Part shown: piece after piece, positions 1-11,689 of the stretch | Layout of the letters: each line of letters starts with the position of its first letter | Numbering within the stretch: position 1 is the first letter of the stretch | Assembly: GCA_031002005.1 (NCBI GenBank) | Contig: JARYHS010013630.1 | Span: 239,265,539-239,329,538, forward strand | Reading direction: 5' to 3' | DNA: 64,000 bases | Source: Vandiemenella viatica | Taxonomy: Eukaryota > Arthropoda > Insecta > Orthoptera > Morabidae | Program-made: the position numbers and the translations under genes | Notes under the pieces: model-generated | The model's input: the letters and a program-made list of their open reading frames with translations, nothing else | The model's database searches: none | What the model was told of the DNA's origin: nothing

Positions 1-7
1 GCACAGT

Positions 8-199
8 GTGTACTTTGCTCACAATTTAAAATTGCAATCTCAAAATCTTTTGCGTACAATACAAGAACAACCAGTAAAAGAAAATTTAACTATTTCTGAA
101 GTTAGAGGAGACAGAAGAAGAGACAGAAAATTCCGACACTTTTATAGTGTTGGTAGTGCTGATACTAGTGAATGTGGTACTGACATAGAGGATGAATGA
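8..199 (+). CDS. Unidentified ORF tail at the window edge
   Basis: An open frame of 63 codons ends at a TGA at 197-199 and probably continues from outside the window, so the ATG at 8 need not be the true start. The product is hydrophilic, with a basic stretch (RGDRRRDRKFRHF) followed by an acidic C-terminus ending IEDE. A canonical AATAAA lies at 298-303, about 100 bases after the stop, which fits a 3' end of a transcript or of a mobile element. I do not recognise the family. The A/T tracts directly downstream and the absence of any plus-strand host exon nearby make a transposon-derived ORF more likely than a host gene, but this is inference. Confidence 0.25.
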   Translation: MYFAHNLKLQSQNLLRTIQEQPVKENLTISEVRGDRRRDRKFRHFYSVGSADTSECGTDIEDE

Positions 200-332
200 A
201 ATTATGTTACCTATATAGATACACTTTTAAATCATTATGTGAGACATTATATGATTCAGTAAGACTTAAAACACACTTGTAAAATGGAAGTTCCTTAAAT
301 AAAACTATAATTTATCAAATATTTTGCTTTCT

Positions 333-445
333 GAAAAAAAAAAAAAATTTAGAAAAAAAACACGGGTGCTAGGTTTTTTTTCATGTTTTTTTTCACAAAG
401 CTGAAAAAAAACAATTTGGTTTTTTTTTCAGTTTGCAACACTAAG
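333..445. repeat. A-run/T-run repeat tract after the ORF tail
   Basis: The motif CTGAAAAAAAA and its complement TTTTTTTTCAG recur within about 100 bases (near 333, 401 and 420), together with other 8-9 base A and T runs. The arrangement can fold back on itself. It ends in TTTGCAACACTAAG, which looks like a transposon terminus, but no matching second terminus was found inside the window. Confidence 0.35.
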
Positions 446-2385
446 CATGCTACAAGTTGCTTGTTGTTGCCTCAGTGGAAACGCGCCTTTAATTTACACT
501 CTTAAAACCGAGTCGAACAATAGGAATTGTTTCGTCACAGTTAAGAGTAAAAACAAACTGGAATAGCTGTAAACAGAGGTGCTTTTAATAGCGGGTAAAC
601 TATACATTCTAGGGGAAAAAAGTGTTTATTCCAGAAGCAAACAAACGAAATAAATCATATTTTCTAAGTAAATATAAAAAAATTAGATTACAGTTAGTAT
701 GCCACCACAGAATGCTAGAAATAAGATACTTTTCCGGCTATATGAGAGCGTTAATCATGCTGGTTTATATCTGCTCCAGTATTCACAGTCACTTCAATCT
801 AATGTATGAAAGGAAATGTTACTGCAGAACAAGCAGATGGATTAATTCGCAGCTTGCACAACATACCAACAGTCGTGGTTGCTGTTATATGTTAAATCTT
901 GCCACACAGCTACACGATGGTTGTAAAACAAATGCCCACATTCTCACTGACTTTTAGGATAAATCCAACAAATCCACCGTTCACACACATACCGATATGT
1001 TGACCTATGACAGCCAGTGATCTTGTCACAAGTCCAAAGTCTTGGAGGCGATGGTAGCAGGATTTCTGCATGGAGGTGTTAAGAATCACAGCATCACAAC
1101 TAGGAGGCCAGTATCATGAGCAGTTGTTAGGAAATTTACTTACCGGAAATTTAATAATCCACCAACCAGCTTTTTTTATTGACACCTTATTTCTTGTTGG
1201 CTGCCCGAGTCATTAATAACAATCTAAGCTAATGGAGGGTAGCGAGTTTTCCTAGCTGTCAGTTAACCATGTAAGTTTTAGTGTTCTAAAAACGAATCTG
1301 CTGTCCAATATGTAGGACCGAGATTTGAATCTAAAGCCATTGTCCCTCCTTGTTTCTATCTATGCCAGCATGGCAGATTAAAAAAAAACTAAGAATGTTC
1401 TGCATCAATTTTGTACTTCACTCGGCTTCAGTATCTAGAAAAACTAGTCTTGATTAGTTGCCCATTTTACTGTGCAGGGAACAAGAACTGATGCTTAAGA
1501 ACAACTGGCCACAGTGAAACATAAACTTAATTTTAAAGCATTTATTGCCACAAGTTATTTAAATAATTTCGGTTCATAGAAATAAAGCATCATTAACTTT
1601 TTTTTTTTTTTTTGTAATTCTCGTTTTTCATGTACTATAACAACAGCAGTTTCATGCAATTCATTTCAACAGTCATTTAATACCATATCATACATTTATT
1701 CAAATACCGTCATTGTAGTTTTTGGATTCCAATCATATGAATCACTTTCAACATTTACACAGCAACATCATAATAACGAAGTTAATTTTTAAATTTTGAA
1801 AATTGAGTAGATGAGCCCCCATAAAACCGTTTTTGAAAATTTCATTTGGTGTTAAAGTCATTTTATGAAGAACTTTATAAATGCTAGTTCATGTTTATAT
1901 AATACAAGTAACAACTATACCACATATCCCTCAGACTTCTGCATCACAAAATTGTCAGAATGACTTGCAGGTCTACAAGTATGCACATGACAGATATACT
2001 TACCAAGAGAAATTTGCAAACAGCACCACCATGTGTCTGAGAATGACAATTTTTCAGAACACGCTCATAAGAAATTTTTTATATACAGAGATGCTTAAAT
2101 TTAGCCAGTAATGAAGCCAAAGTGAAAAAAAAACTTTGTGCTATTACTCTGTACACGAAATGCGAGGTTGAAATTTGGACCTATAGGCATAACGCTGCAG
2201 AGATATCAATCCATGCATCTCATAGATACATCATTTTCCTCGCCAATTAACTAAAGATTACTAAATACACATATTAAACTTATGTTACTTGTTACACAGT
2301 TAAGTTTCCTAAAAGTTAACAGCATTTGGTGTAACGCAGCAGGAGGATCAAACATCACCATGAGAAAGTCAGTTATAATACTTAC
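446..2385. other. Unassigned intron sequence
   Basis: This is downstream of the last visible TOX exon. It is AT-rich with short open frames only. I searched the minus strand for the exon encoding the third HMG helix and did not find it, so that exon is expected before position 1. No TIRs, tRNA-like boxes or conserved protein motifs were recognised. Confidence 0.5.
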
Positions 2386-2521
2386 ATTCTTGTGTTCTGC
2401 ATCGAGGGCGTCCCACATGGAGGCAACAATTTTGGAGACCTCTCCAAAACTTGCATTAGGATTCTGTCCTTTAATGGCAGCCTGTGTATCCCTGAAGAAC
2501 AGGGCATATGCTGAAACTGGT
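2386..2521 (-). CDS. TOX: TOX-family gene, exon coding first part of HMG box
   Basis: On the minus strand an acceptor TTGTTGCAG is followed by 136 bases and a strong GTAAGT donor (2380-2385). The first base completes the lysine codon left split by the exon at 19496-19611, giving the junction [15 protein letters not shown]. The exon encodes [28 protein letters not shown] and [17 protein letters not shown], the helix 1 to helix 2 part of the single HMG box that defines TOX proteins. TOX proteins are nuclear, structure-selective DNA-binding chromatin regulators. The exon ends in phase 0, where vertebrate TOX continues VYK; the remaining helix is outside the window. Differences from vertebrate TOX (ASF for [11 protein letters not shown] for the GEEQKQ region) are conservative. 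Assignment to the family is firm; which vertebrate paralogue is closest cannot be told. Confidence 0.95.
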
Positions 2522-3254
2522 CTGCAACAAAAAAATATTTGGCTGGGTGAAATTTTTTGAAAATGTTGTTGGATAATTAACAGGCCGTATTGTGTCTGTG
2601 ACTACATATTATAATAAGCTATAAATCTACCATCTGTTCCAAGTTTTCCTATCCCACATTTGATTACAACCCAAAACCAGGAAAATACAGGAAATCCTGG
2701 GAAGAATTATGAACAAATGATTGTTCACAGTTCTGAAGAGAATGCTTCCATTCCCCTAAAAACCATGGAATTTCTACGGATCCGCTAGCAGAAAATTTTT
2801 AAATCAGCCTTATGTTCCATTATATAATAACAGTTTGTACCATTAGGGCCACTGGTGCCCTTTTCCAGCTGTGGTAAGAAAGTAAATTCTGTTTACACGA
2901 TTCATCTGAATGGACTGATATACGTCTATATGTATCTGTATAGATCTTGTATGTTTGCTATGTCCTACACTGATGAATTTAGAGACAGTAGCATGAACAT
3001 TATTCTAGAAACAAAATGACCAAAACTAAATTCTGCCTTTATTAGAGTGGCAAAAGATATCATTGCAAATCACTTAAATGAAATAGTTACTTTTTAATTT
3101 TTAAGTGGAAATTTTCAATGGCAGTTAACAAACATATTTTGTAACTTTCCAACTATCTTAATTTAGTTCACAGTCTAAAGGAACCATTCGAAGCCAGTAT
3201 GTCAGTAGCTGAGAAGCTTTCCTCTACATTTGAAAACGGAAGCTAAAGCATAGA
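2522..3254. other. Unassigned intron sequence
   Basis: This is the 3' part of the roughly 17 kb intron between the NLS exon and the HMG exon. Apart from the acceptor at its edge nothing is recognised. Confidence 0.5.
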
Positions 3255-3395
3255 GCAGTTTAGCATAGATAATATGGACAAAGTAAAGCGCTTAAAAATT
3301 CCTTGCCACTCTGGGATTTGAACCCTTGAATTTCAAAGCCCAAACTTTTATCCACCGAGCTACCAGACAGCTCAATTCTCCAACACAAGACTATT
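3255..3395 (-). repeat. tRNA-derived SINE fragment
   Basis: Read on the minus strand the sequence contains a tRNA-like A box (GGTAGCTCGGTGGATAA) and a good B box (GGGTTCAAATCCC) about 30 bases later, the internal RNA polymerase III promoter layout. There is no acceptor-stem pairing, and sequence follows the tRNA-like head, so this is a SINE rather than a tRNA gene. Confidence 0.6.
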
Positions 3396-3549
3396 TCAAA
3401 ATTTCTGTCATGGAAGCATATTGATATTATTATCTGATGGTATTCCTCAGAAAATAAAATAAATGCTTTCCAATGAATACTAGTAATAATTTTGTGTGGC
3501 CTCAATGACCGAGTGAAAGAATTTAAGTTGATCGCGTAATCTGGCTCTG

Positions 3550-3770
3550 TTGAGACCTGCTTATCAACAAGTTGAAAGGGATATAAAATTTTATGTGAAA
3601 TCTATACCGCAGAAGCGATTTTGGCTTAATACCACAAACGTAAAGCAAAGTTTGGCAGAGCTGAAGAACGCATTAAGAGATCAAAAATCTCGGCTGAAAC
3701 TAGGATTAGAACCGGCAACCCTTCTTTCCTGAATCTACTCCCTCACTACTGAGCCATTTTGCAGTGAAAA
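3550..3770 (-). repeat. tRNA-derived SINE fragment
   Basis: The minus strand has an A-box-like stretch (TGGCTCAGTAGTGAGGG) and a B box (GCCGGTTCTAATCCTAG), followed by a unique body. It lies 150 bases from another SINE on the same strand but differs in sequence, so it is a separate, older insertion. Confidence 0.5.
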
Positions 3771-5900
3771 ATAAAAATGTGATCATAATTTAGTTTATTT
3801 CTAAGCGCACTGGACTAAATGTAAAAAAGAAGCATTAAGTTTTTCAAATTTTGCGTCAGTTTCAGTGAATATTTACTTTAGAGTACTCTGAAAATGGCGT
3901 GATGTGATTATTTAAAGTAAGATTTATTGAGAGCTTACAACTTTTCAAGGAAAAATAGGGTAGACTTTATCTTTATGATTGTTTCAGTAACCTCTCATGT
4001 AACTAAATTTTCTTTATTTATTTTGCAGTTCTGTGAATAACAAAGGATACTAACGACAACATGAGTTATTTCCAGACGAGAGAAAAAAAATGAAAGGGTC
4101 ATCCCCCATCAAGCGTCGTTAAATGTTCTCACTGCCAGATCAATAAAAGTACCTTTAACACGCAACCATGAAATTTTTATATCCCGAGTTCTTGACTCAT
4201 AAATCCGTGGTGTTTCATGCACAGCGTCGTTTGACAATACATCCTATTTCTATCAGACTATATGCCGAGGCAATCTAGTTCAGTTAAAAACGCACACTCT
4301 TTAACGAATGTTTTAAACTAACGACGAATAATACGAATAAGAATCCAACACGAAGCTGAAGGTAGTAGTTTTTCCATTCTTACCGATGTTTAAGAATTTG
4401 ATAGACGTATAGCGAAACGTCCGTTAGCTCTCAACGATGGATACAAAGCGAAGAAATAAAAATAACGTGAGTTTCTTAAAATTATACTAGCGAAATTCCC
4501 GGCGTTGCCCGGTATAGTTGGCGTAGATTTACCCGTTCGCTATTGTGCTCGTAATATGCTACGCAAGGAAAAAAAGGATTGCTGCGTAGCGACGTTATGT
4601 TACTGTTTCAGTCTTATATCTTTTTTCCTATTTAGTAAAAAAAATGATATATTATTTTTAACTATTCTCACAAGCAGATATATATTTTTAATCTAGATGA
4701 ATCAATTCATAATTTCGACAGATAAGACGCCTATTTTTTCAATACTACTGCTAGCGCAATATATTTCTTCACGGCCACATACGAGTCTCGTGGCAAACAT
4801 TACAGGCTGACGTGTTTATATGGCATCATTCATTGCATCCAAGAATAACCGAAGCATTTTGCAGTACACCGGCAGCTGCGATGCTAGGCCAAGCAAGGTT
4901 CCAAGTAAATTATCTGCTCTTTCCTTTCACTCAGATCTGCTCTGCGAGCAAAGAGAGATGGCTATTACAGCCAGAGAGCTTCTAGAGTGGTTTCAGCGAG
5001 GAGAGGGGTTTGAGGAGCAACAGAATGGTTCTTTCTGTATAATCAATAAAACATGGCCCATTTGAATTGCACTATACCTCTGTCACTCTTCCCTCTTCAA
5101 CAGATGCTATTCAATTCTTGCTTGTTCCCTTGTAAATATGCTATGACCAAAATTGGAAATTCTCGTCCGCCTACGAATAAAAGCAGGCAATGGCAGATGT
5201 TGGAAGAAACAGACATCTTTATCCTACCATTTCTAGCTGGTACCGCAGACTACTCTTAACTGTTGAACCAGCTCTTTACCCTTGCCGCAGCAAATGTCAC
5301 AAACGTTACGTAACTAAAAATGGAAATGGTTAATCAAGCTTACATTTAAAAATATATATATTTTTTATTTAGGACCAAGAAATGTTATGGAATTTTAAAT
5401 TCAGATAGCTATTTGAAGTTAACGTAAGATTAATTTGAAACTTCCCTCTGAAAATGAACCAACTTTTACGAATACCGTTAACGTAGCGCGCCAACAGCCG
5501 ATAGCAAAGATAAAGAACCATTTGGAAAAAATCATACAAATCAGTGGGAAGTATATTGTGAAACCAGTGTTAAATACCAAAGCTTGATTAATTTAAAAAA
5601 AAAAAAAACAGATCTTGTATGCGCCCAAAGGTTTTACAAAAGAAGTTAACAGTCTACTTTACGCGATATCGTAGAAAAAAAGTAGCGCCACCATGGCCCG
5701 ATAATCATCCGATTTCTTTGCGGATTAATGTGTTACGTATTGACCTGGTCATTGTAAACATGTTTCCAACTCGACCAGAGTACAGACAAAAGCGAAAGAA
5801 ATATTTTAGCTACGTACGAAAAAGTAAACAGTAAAGTTGCATTGATTCTAGAAAAAGGCTGAATGGATCAGTTTTACCACGAAGATATGAAGTGATCAAG
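3771..5900. other. Unassigned intron sequence with one CCCGGCGTTGCCCGG motif
   Basis: No coding similarity is recognised. Position 4498-4512 carries CCCGGCGTTGCCCGG, a pseudo-palindrome that recurs with one change at 9712-9726. An A run at 5597-5609 could be an insertion tail. The short open frames here (for example 4820-5065 and 5619-5834) show no motif I recognise. Confidence 0.4.
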
Positions 5901-5911
5901 CAAACACGTTT

Positions 5912-6758
5912 TTGAGTGTCACGACACATGGCATTTCCAAAGGTTCCAAAATAAAAAAAAAAATTGAATTAGCTGTTAGTGTGTTGGAAGATCATACAAG
6001 GCAATATATTGCACAAAAAATCTCTGAAACTGTTACCAAATACAATTCAAAAGAAAATATCCATACGGGTATACGTAATAATACTTCAAATATGAATGCA
6101 ACCATCCGCTATGGAAACTTCGTTTTTATTGATTGTGTTGCTCACACTCTACAGCTCATGATTCACAAAGTAATTTTTAAAGATATTGCTATAACAGAAA
6201 TAGTGAAAAAGTGTTGTAAAACGTAAGAAGAGTGAACAAGCCACTCGATATCTTAATTAATAGAACAGAAAAATGCAGTAAATATGTATATGTTAGAACG
6301 TGATGGAATAGAAATTCCAACTGCAGAAGAATGGATACAATGAACAATTTTATAACTGTGCTGAAGTGTAGTTAGGAAGCAACAACTAATATTTCTAGCG
6401 ATTTATCAACAGTATCTAATTATATCAATCATTGACATCTTAAACACAAAACTTGTTCAGAAGGATGAAGGCTGGTCATATAATACTTCTCAAAAGTCGC
6501 TTGTGTGGGTCTGTTAACAGGAGATCTGCTTTCAAGAAAAACCTTCGGTTGTTGATTGCCGCTCTAATCGATCCACGGTTTAAAATTAAGTATTTGACTA
6601 GCGACGAAATTGTAAATACGAAGACTGATATTTTGCCATTTCTACGTCAAAATTGTGCACTGACAATAACAAATAAAACGGGTCATTTGGAGCGATTAAA
6701 TCTTATTTTATTAGTGCCGATGAACTTTTTGTTTTGGTTATATTTAGTACATTTTTAA
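5912..6758 (+). pseudogene. hAT transposase relic (ZBED-like)
   Basis: Two open blocks resemble the core of hAT-superfamily cut-and-paste transposases. The first (5912-6226) includes VLEDHTRQYIAQKI and later CVAHTLQLMIHK, the Cys-His region typical of the family. The second (6453-6758) includes LLIAALIDPRFKIKYL, the ALxDPRFK block before the C-terminal dimerisation region. Between them lie stops and frameshifts, and the dimerisation region is missing. The N-terminal BED zinc finger is not visible upstream. No TIRs or 8-bp duplications were found, so element limits are unknown. The hairpin-rich CTTCGGCC sequence at 7300-7400 may belong to the 3' end of the same element. Confidence 0.7.
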
Positions 6759-7290
6759 TTAATCTGTATACGTGAAACTACTTTAAAAATATTGGCATTG
6801 ATTCGGTTTTAACTGAAAATTTAATATGTGATACTAATTTAGACAGCAGAATATCGTATTTTAAAAGCTAGAATAATTTATGCTAGGTAAGAAGGTTGAA
6901 ATTTATTTTTATTGTTGTTAAAAAACGATGGTATTACTATGCATAAGCTAACATGTATTTGATTTACCAAAGCTAAAACTCCAAAACTTATTAATTTAAT
7001 CCACGGGACAAATTATTCTGATTTGATTCGGGCTGTTACTGTTAAATTTTATAGTTTCTTTTTATTATTGCTAAATAAAAATAACTGCATTTATTTTTGC
7101 TAAATTGCATTGCTCAGAACCTGGTTTGGTACTATTTTACTGTTTTATTTTATTCTAATAAATAAATATTAAAAACTTTGTTTATAATTATTGCAAAGAT
7201 GCAATTTATATAAAAAATAACACATATAAAACAAAATAACAGTTCATTTTTTGCATGTCATATATACTTCATGTTAATGTTCTAAGATAT
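6759..7290. other. AT-rich sequence, nothing recognised
   Basis: This stretch is strongly A+T rich (many TTTATT and AATAAA-like words) and contains no open frame or repeat I can name. It may be the 3' non-coding part of the preceding hAT relic. Confidence 0.35.
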
Positions 7291-7303
7291 ATAATTATTT
7301 TTG

Positions 7304-7380
7304 AACCTTCGGCTTCGGCCGAAGGTTATCCCAAGAGCCGAACATTCGGCTTCGGCCAAAAAATGACCTTCGGTCGGACA
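7304..7380. repeat. TTCGGC-rich inverted repeats with TTCG-loop hairpin
   Basis: At 7304-7327 the ten bases AACCTTCGGC and their exact complement GCCGAAGGTT flank the loop TTCG, a perfect 10-bp stem closed by C-G. Further copies of TTCGGC and GGCCAAAA follow to about 7380. Clusters like this are common near the ends of hAT elements, where they bind transposase. Confidence 0.6.
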
Positions 7381-7984
7381 CTATATAGTCGCAGCACCGC
7401 GTTGGCTATTGCGATGACCTTTCGGAGGGTTGCCAGAGTCCGGGCGTTTAATCACGCGGCGATTTCATCTTGTGAGCTTTTGGTGGAGAAATCTATTTTG
7501 AACTCGAAATAACAAGATAAGGACAGAAATTAAAATAACAGAGCTGTCGGAATGCCTAATCGATAAAATGGCCTTTTCGTATATTTATTTAAAATTAGCC
7601 TCCCTTTCGGCAGCGATTTGTTGTCTATTACCGGGTAAGAACGAATCGAACCTGGTATAACTAGGGTTCCCAGATCTAATTACCCTAATAGACATTTTGT
7701 AGATGGTAGGTAAAAGTCAGCAGTATTGTTCAAAAATCAATACCTGACCGTTTTCATTTTCAGCAGCGGACTCCACTCCGCAATACGCAACGCTGCGCCA
7801 CGTTGCCACGTAACAATAGTTCAATCCTTACCAATTTGTTATAGGTGTGGTAATATGCAATTAACTCTGAATTAAGAACAGTATTTCCGTATTAGTATAT
7901 CGTAAAATGACACAGAAATAACAATATTCCAAGTGAATAACAACGTAATTAAAAGAAGAGCTTAGCGTGCTCCTCAACCTAAAG

Positions 7985-8284
7985 TTTGGTTGGACCCTCC
8001 GGAAGGAGACATACAAGACTGGTATCAGAGGTAGGGCGGCCAGTTCCTTTCCTCCTTATGTGGCCTAAACCGGTAATCTTAGTGGGTAAAAGGGACCTAC
8101 AATTTAACGTGGAATACGAACCACTGAAGCGTTCTGGCGCACTTCACATTACACAGCAACCTGTGCCAAAGGAGAAAGTCGGGTTACGAGTCTTTGAAAA
8201 TACTCATAGAAACAGGGATTTAAACCGGGGATCTTTCGCTCTCCAGTCAGAGATCTAAACCACTGACCCACCAGACCGCTCAAT
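7985..8284 (-). repeat. tRNA-derived SINE, family B
   Basis: Read on the minus strand it starts with a tRNA-like head (TGAGCGGTCTGGTGGGTCAG, then a B box GGTTTAAATCC) and continues into a body that ends near GGTCCAACC. The body matches the elements at about 40525-40690 and 47413-47590: all three share a segment of the form GAACCAC, GAACGTCCTGGCG and the GGA(C/T)CC end. It is a non-autonomous retroposon transcribed by RNA polymerase III. Confidence 0.65.
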
Positions 8285-8549
8285 ATTATTTTAGCAACAG
8301 TAAAATTAAAAATTAATATTAAACTGTAATTATTTACGGACAAGGGATCCAGGCTATTTTTGGTTGTTAATCGTAACGAAGGGACAATGTCTTTATTGTT
8401 TCTGCAATGGATCCTAGCAGAAACGCAAGTAATCCGTAGCAATCTGTCCGCGTTGAAAGAACCTAGGCGTTAACACTACCTATAACATGATGGCAAAAGC
8501 TATTCAAAGCGTTTCCAGTGATTTGTAGATAAGTGAGATTTGACTGTAA

Positions 8550-9545
8550 AGGCGTGTTTACATGTTTCACTTTTCGTAATCAGTCCGGATGTATCAATTG
8601 CAGTGAACGGAAAGTGAACTGTGTAAACGGAGAATCTTCCAAAATCGCGCTAAACTTTTCTTCCATTTTCGGTGTTTCATTAGGATGAACCATTAAAGAG
8701 TGATGAGCGTTAACAAAGAAAATTTCGAAGCGAAAGTTCCTCCTGGATGAGTCACACTTACTTGTTTCTGATTGTTGTCGTTTTCAACATAAAAATGTTT
8801 TTGAATGAAAAGAACACTACACTCCTTTATTTTTAATATCGTTCCATGATCACAAGTGTTTACGGAACACAAAATGTGAAAGTTATGGAAAAAATGCAAC
8901 AGCTAAGGAGGGCACGATTAAAGAATTGAATCTTCCACTTTTGACCACAGAAGACACCAAGTTTAAAATTAAAATTATCCGAATCAGGTATTCTAGCGAA
9001 TTAACTAAAGTTGAAAATCGTAAAAGTTGTGCAAATTGTGCATCTAGGTACACAGAATGCAGTCCCAAGTTTTCCAAAGCAGCTCCCAGTTGCAAGAAAG
9101 ATTAATTTCTAGCTTCAGTTTAGCTGGTAGACATTTTCTCACTGTAGTGTCCTGTTTTGTAATTAGTCATGGAATGTTTGACAGCAAATCTTCAGTTTGC
9201 GAGTCATATATACGAAGATGATTTTTAAATGCCTCCAGTACCCACTCTTTCTGTATGGTTGCTGAGGGTGCCATTCTACCACGCAACAAGAGCCAATTTT
9301 TTGTGCACTAACGGTCCTTTATTTTATTAACTTTCTTCACGATGTAATTCTTATTAATTTCTTATGTGAGGTTTCTGCAAGTTCAGTCCACTCCAAGACG
9401 CACAAGTTCGTTTACTGCCATATTGAAGTGAACTGAATGATTAATTTGTGGTGATAGGTCTAAACGAAAATTCACCTTCATTTTCACTGCGAGTGAGTGA
9501 TTCATCCAGAAAGATTACGAAAAGTGAACCTTGAAAACCCGCCAT
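8550..9545 (-). mobile_element. PIF/Harbinger element with transposase remnant
   Basis: The left end (GGCGTGTTTACATG then TTCACTTTTCGTAATC) is repeated inverted at the right end (GGCGGGTTTTCAAG then TTCACTTTTCGTAATC), giving TIRs of roughly 45-50 bases. Identical TAA trinucleotides at 8547-8549 and 9546-9548 are the 3-bp target duplication typical of PIF/Harbinger. On the minus strand between about 9300 and 8890 a frameshifted reading frame holds DTTVRKCLPAKLKLEINLS, resembling the N-terminal part of HARBI1-like nucleases. The DDE catalytic core is gone, so this is an internally deleted, immobile copy of about 1 kb. Confidence 0.75.
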
Positions 9546-9699
9546 AAGGTACGGCTGGCCAAAAATCACGACTTTTAGAATAACGCAGCATTTCGGGGAA
9601 GTGAAGAAATTACGTGGATGACGCAGCCAGTGTGTCTGAGTATTTTAAAAAAAATATCTTTAGCCAATGACTAAATAGTAAATTTGTTTATTATAAACC

Positions 9700-10440
9700 A
9701 ACAAGCAGAGTACCCGGCGTTGCTCGGAGGCCTGGTATGCAAGTTCTGATGTTATATCCACTTTTGATAGGATTGTCGTAAATTTTCTCCATCACCGTCC
9801 ACTTTGACTGATTTAACTACAGTTTTCGAGATGTGTGCAAAAACAGAAAAGTTTAACGTGTAAATTTTCTTAAGAGGGGTGAAGTTTGTAAACATTATTT
9901 TCTACTTATTTTAAGGCATTAATGCTCTAATTTCCTTCGATGTTCGGTAAAAACTGTAGATTTATATGTCGCCATACCAACTATAAAACAATTTTTAATT
10001 TTCACGTTCGGACACTAATTGTCTGGCCGCAACCGGAACCAGTTCAAGGCCAATACAGGAAATTTTATGTGCTTTCAGAATATCACCATCAACTTTGGCC
10101 AATTTCGCTATAGTTTGAGATATTTGCAAAAAATATGCTTAAACGGCCATGGCCTTTAAAGGAAACATCTCCGCATTCGCCTGGACTGATTTAGGAAAAC
10201 CTTGGAAAACCCAAATCTGGATGCCCGGACGGGAATTCGAACCGGCGTCCTCCCGAATGTGAGGCCATAACCTTAAACGCTCACCCACCACGCTCGGTGT
10301 AAATCAAATGGAGACAGAATTTTTATCCTCATTTTAAATATTACGTGTGCAAACTTTCATCAAGATCGGAAAAAAAAATTCGATTTGTATAAAGAACACA
10401 CTAATATATTCCATTTTTATTTATATAGAGATGTAAATGT
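9700..10440. repeat. Dispersed repeat beginning at CCCGGCGTTGCTCGG
   Basis: The segment starts near 9707 with GTACCCGGCGTTGCTCGG and ends near 10434 with a TTTATTTATATAGAG tail preceded by CTTTCATCAAGATCGG. This head and tail combination resembles a widespread arthropod interspersed repeat, and the head is also present at 4498. A SINE (10146-10305) is inserted inside. Class is not assigned. Confidence 0.4.
10146..10305 (-). repeat. tRNA-derived SINE, family A
   Basis: The minus strand begins CACCGAGCGTGGTGGGTGAG (A-box region), then has GCCGGTTCGAATTCC (B box), then the shared family body with GTCCGGGCATCCAGATTTGG and GGCCATGGCC. The same family occurs at 18525, 38580, 38818, 49019 and 54928, with duplicates in the repeated block. 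Confidence 0.8.
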
Positions 10441-11285
10441 TTAACTTTATGACGTTTCATGGGTAACCATACATGAATCCAGTTTCCTTCGACTTCCAAT
10501 TGGCAGACGCGGGATCATCAACGCGAAATTTACGACATCCCAAACGTTGTTGGGAGGTAGACAGGATAGAACAATTACTGTTCAGAATTCTCGAGATACA
10601 ACTATCCAACCAGAGTTTGATTCCGGCTGCCCGGCTGAGTATTGTTTTTTGTCATTTCAAGTATTAAATCATGTTTCAACAAAACAATTCAATTGTTTTG
10701 TTGATTATTAATAAATTACGTGGAAACTTTTGTAATATTATCGCTTTCCATTCTTTTTCATTTATTGTCTCCGAATATTTTGAATCATAATAAATGTTTG
10801 ATTAAAATTTTGCACATTCCCCATGACTCGTCAGTAACCAACTGTACCATCACACTATGACAAAGTAGCTCAAAAAAAAAAAAACTTATGCTTATTTTGC
10901 TCTAAACTTATAAATTATATTAAATGTAGGCCTAATTAGTTTTAGTATTAGAGGCAAATTTCAAGTTCTTAGGTAATACCAATGTTGAGACAGACCGGTA
11001 GGAAATATGGTCTAAAATCAAAAAAAATTTCCGGTCACTAACCTCTTTATTTTAGCGAGCTCTAAGCACCTAAGTAGGGTTGACTCGAGCGTTCTGTCCC
11101 ACACAAAGGATGCCACCAGGTCGTAAATTAACATAATAAGGTAATTAATGTTAGCTGGATAGTTAATGGCGTATTACCGGATATTAATGGCTGCCTTTTA
11201 ATTAAAATTTCTGTCAGCCGGATACTAAACAAGGCTCTTAACTGGCAGTTGGCCTATTACCTGTGTATTTTATGGTTGTCGTCTA
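10441..11285. other. Unassigned intron sequence
   Basis: Nothing is recognised except an A run near 10873 and a weak direct repeat GGATA(G)TTAATGGC near 11160-11195. Confidence 0.4.
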
Positions 11286-11460
11286 CGTAGATTGCTTTAA
11301 CCACCGGGCTGCCCTCAAGGCCACCCGGACCGGAGTCCCTTCAAGGCCGCCCGGATTGGCCGTCTTGGGCCCTGGTTATGACAATTAGCCTTCTCCCGGC
11401 TCGCGGATCGACCTTAAGGCCACCCGGTTTGGTCCGGGCTGTCGTGAACACCTGCGTGTC
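11286..11460. repeat. Short direct repeats AAGGCC(A/G)CCCGG
   Basis: The 11-base motif AAGGCCACCCGG or AAGGCCGCCCGG occurs at three places near 11318, 11343 and 11416 in a locally GC-rich patch inside otherwise AT-rich DNA. It may be the internal repeat of a mobile element; no ends are defined. Confidence 0.5.
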
Positions 11461-11689
11461 TAGACCGGTTTACCACCCTCCACCCCTTCTTCGAACCAAT
11501 CCGCCTGCAGTTTGCAGAAATATCGACACTATGAGATGGATAAAAATTGCTCTATTACATGACCGTTTTTTTATATAGTCTTAAAATAGTAATTATTCGC
11601 AAATTCATCGTAACTATTGAAATAATTAGCATATTTTCGTATTATATGGTCAACGGTTCAAAACTCCGTCGGTTTAATAAAGCGGAAAG

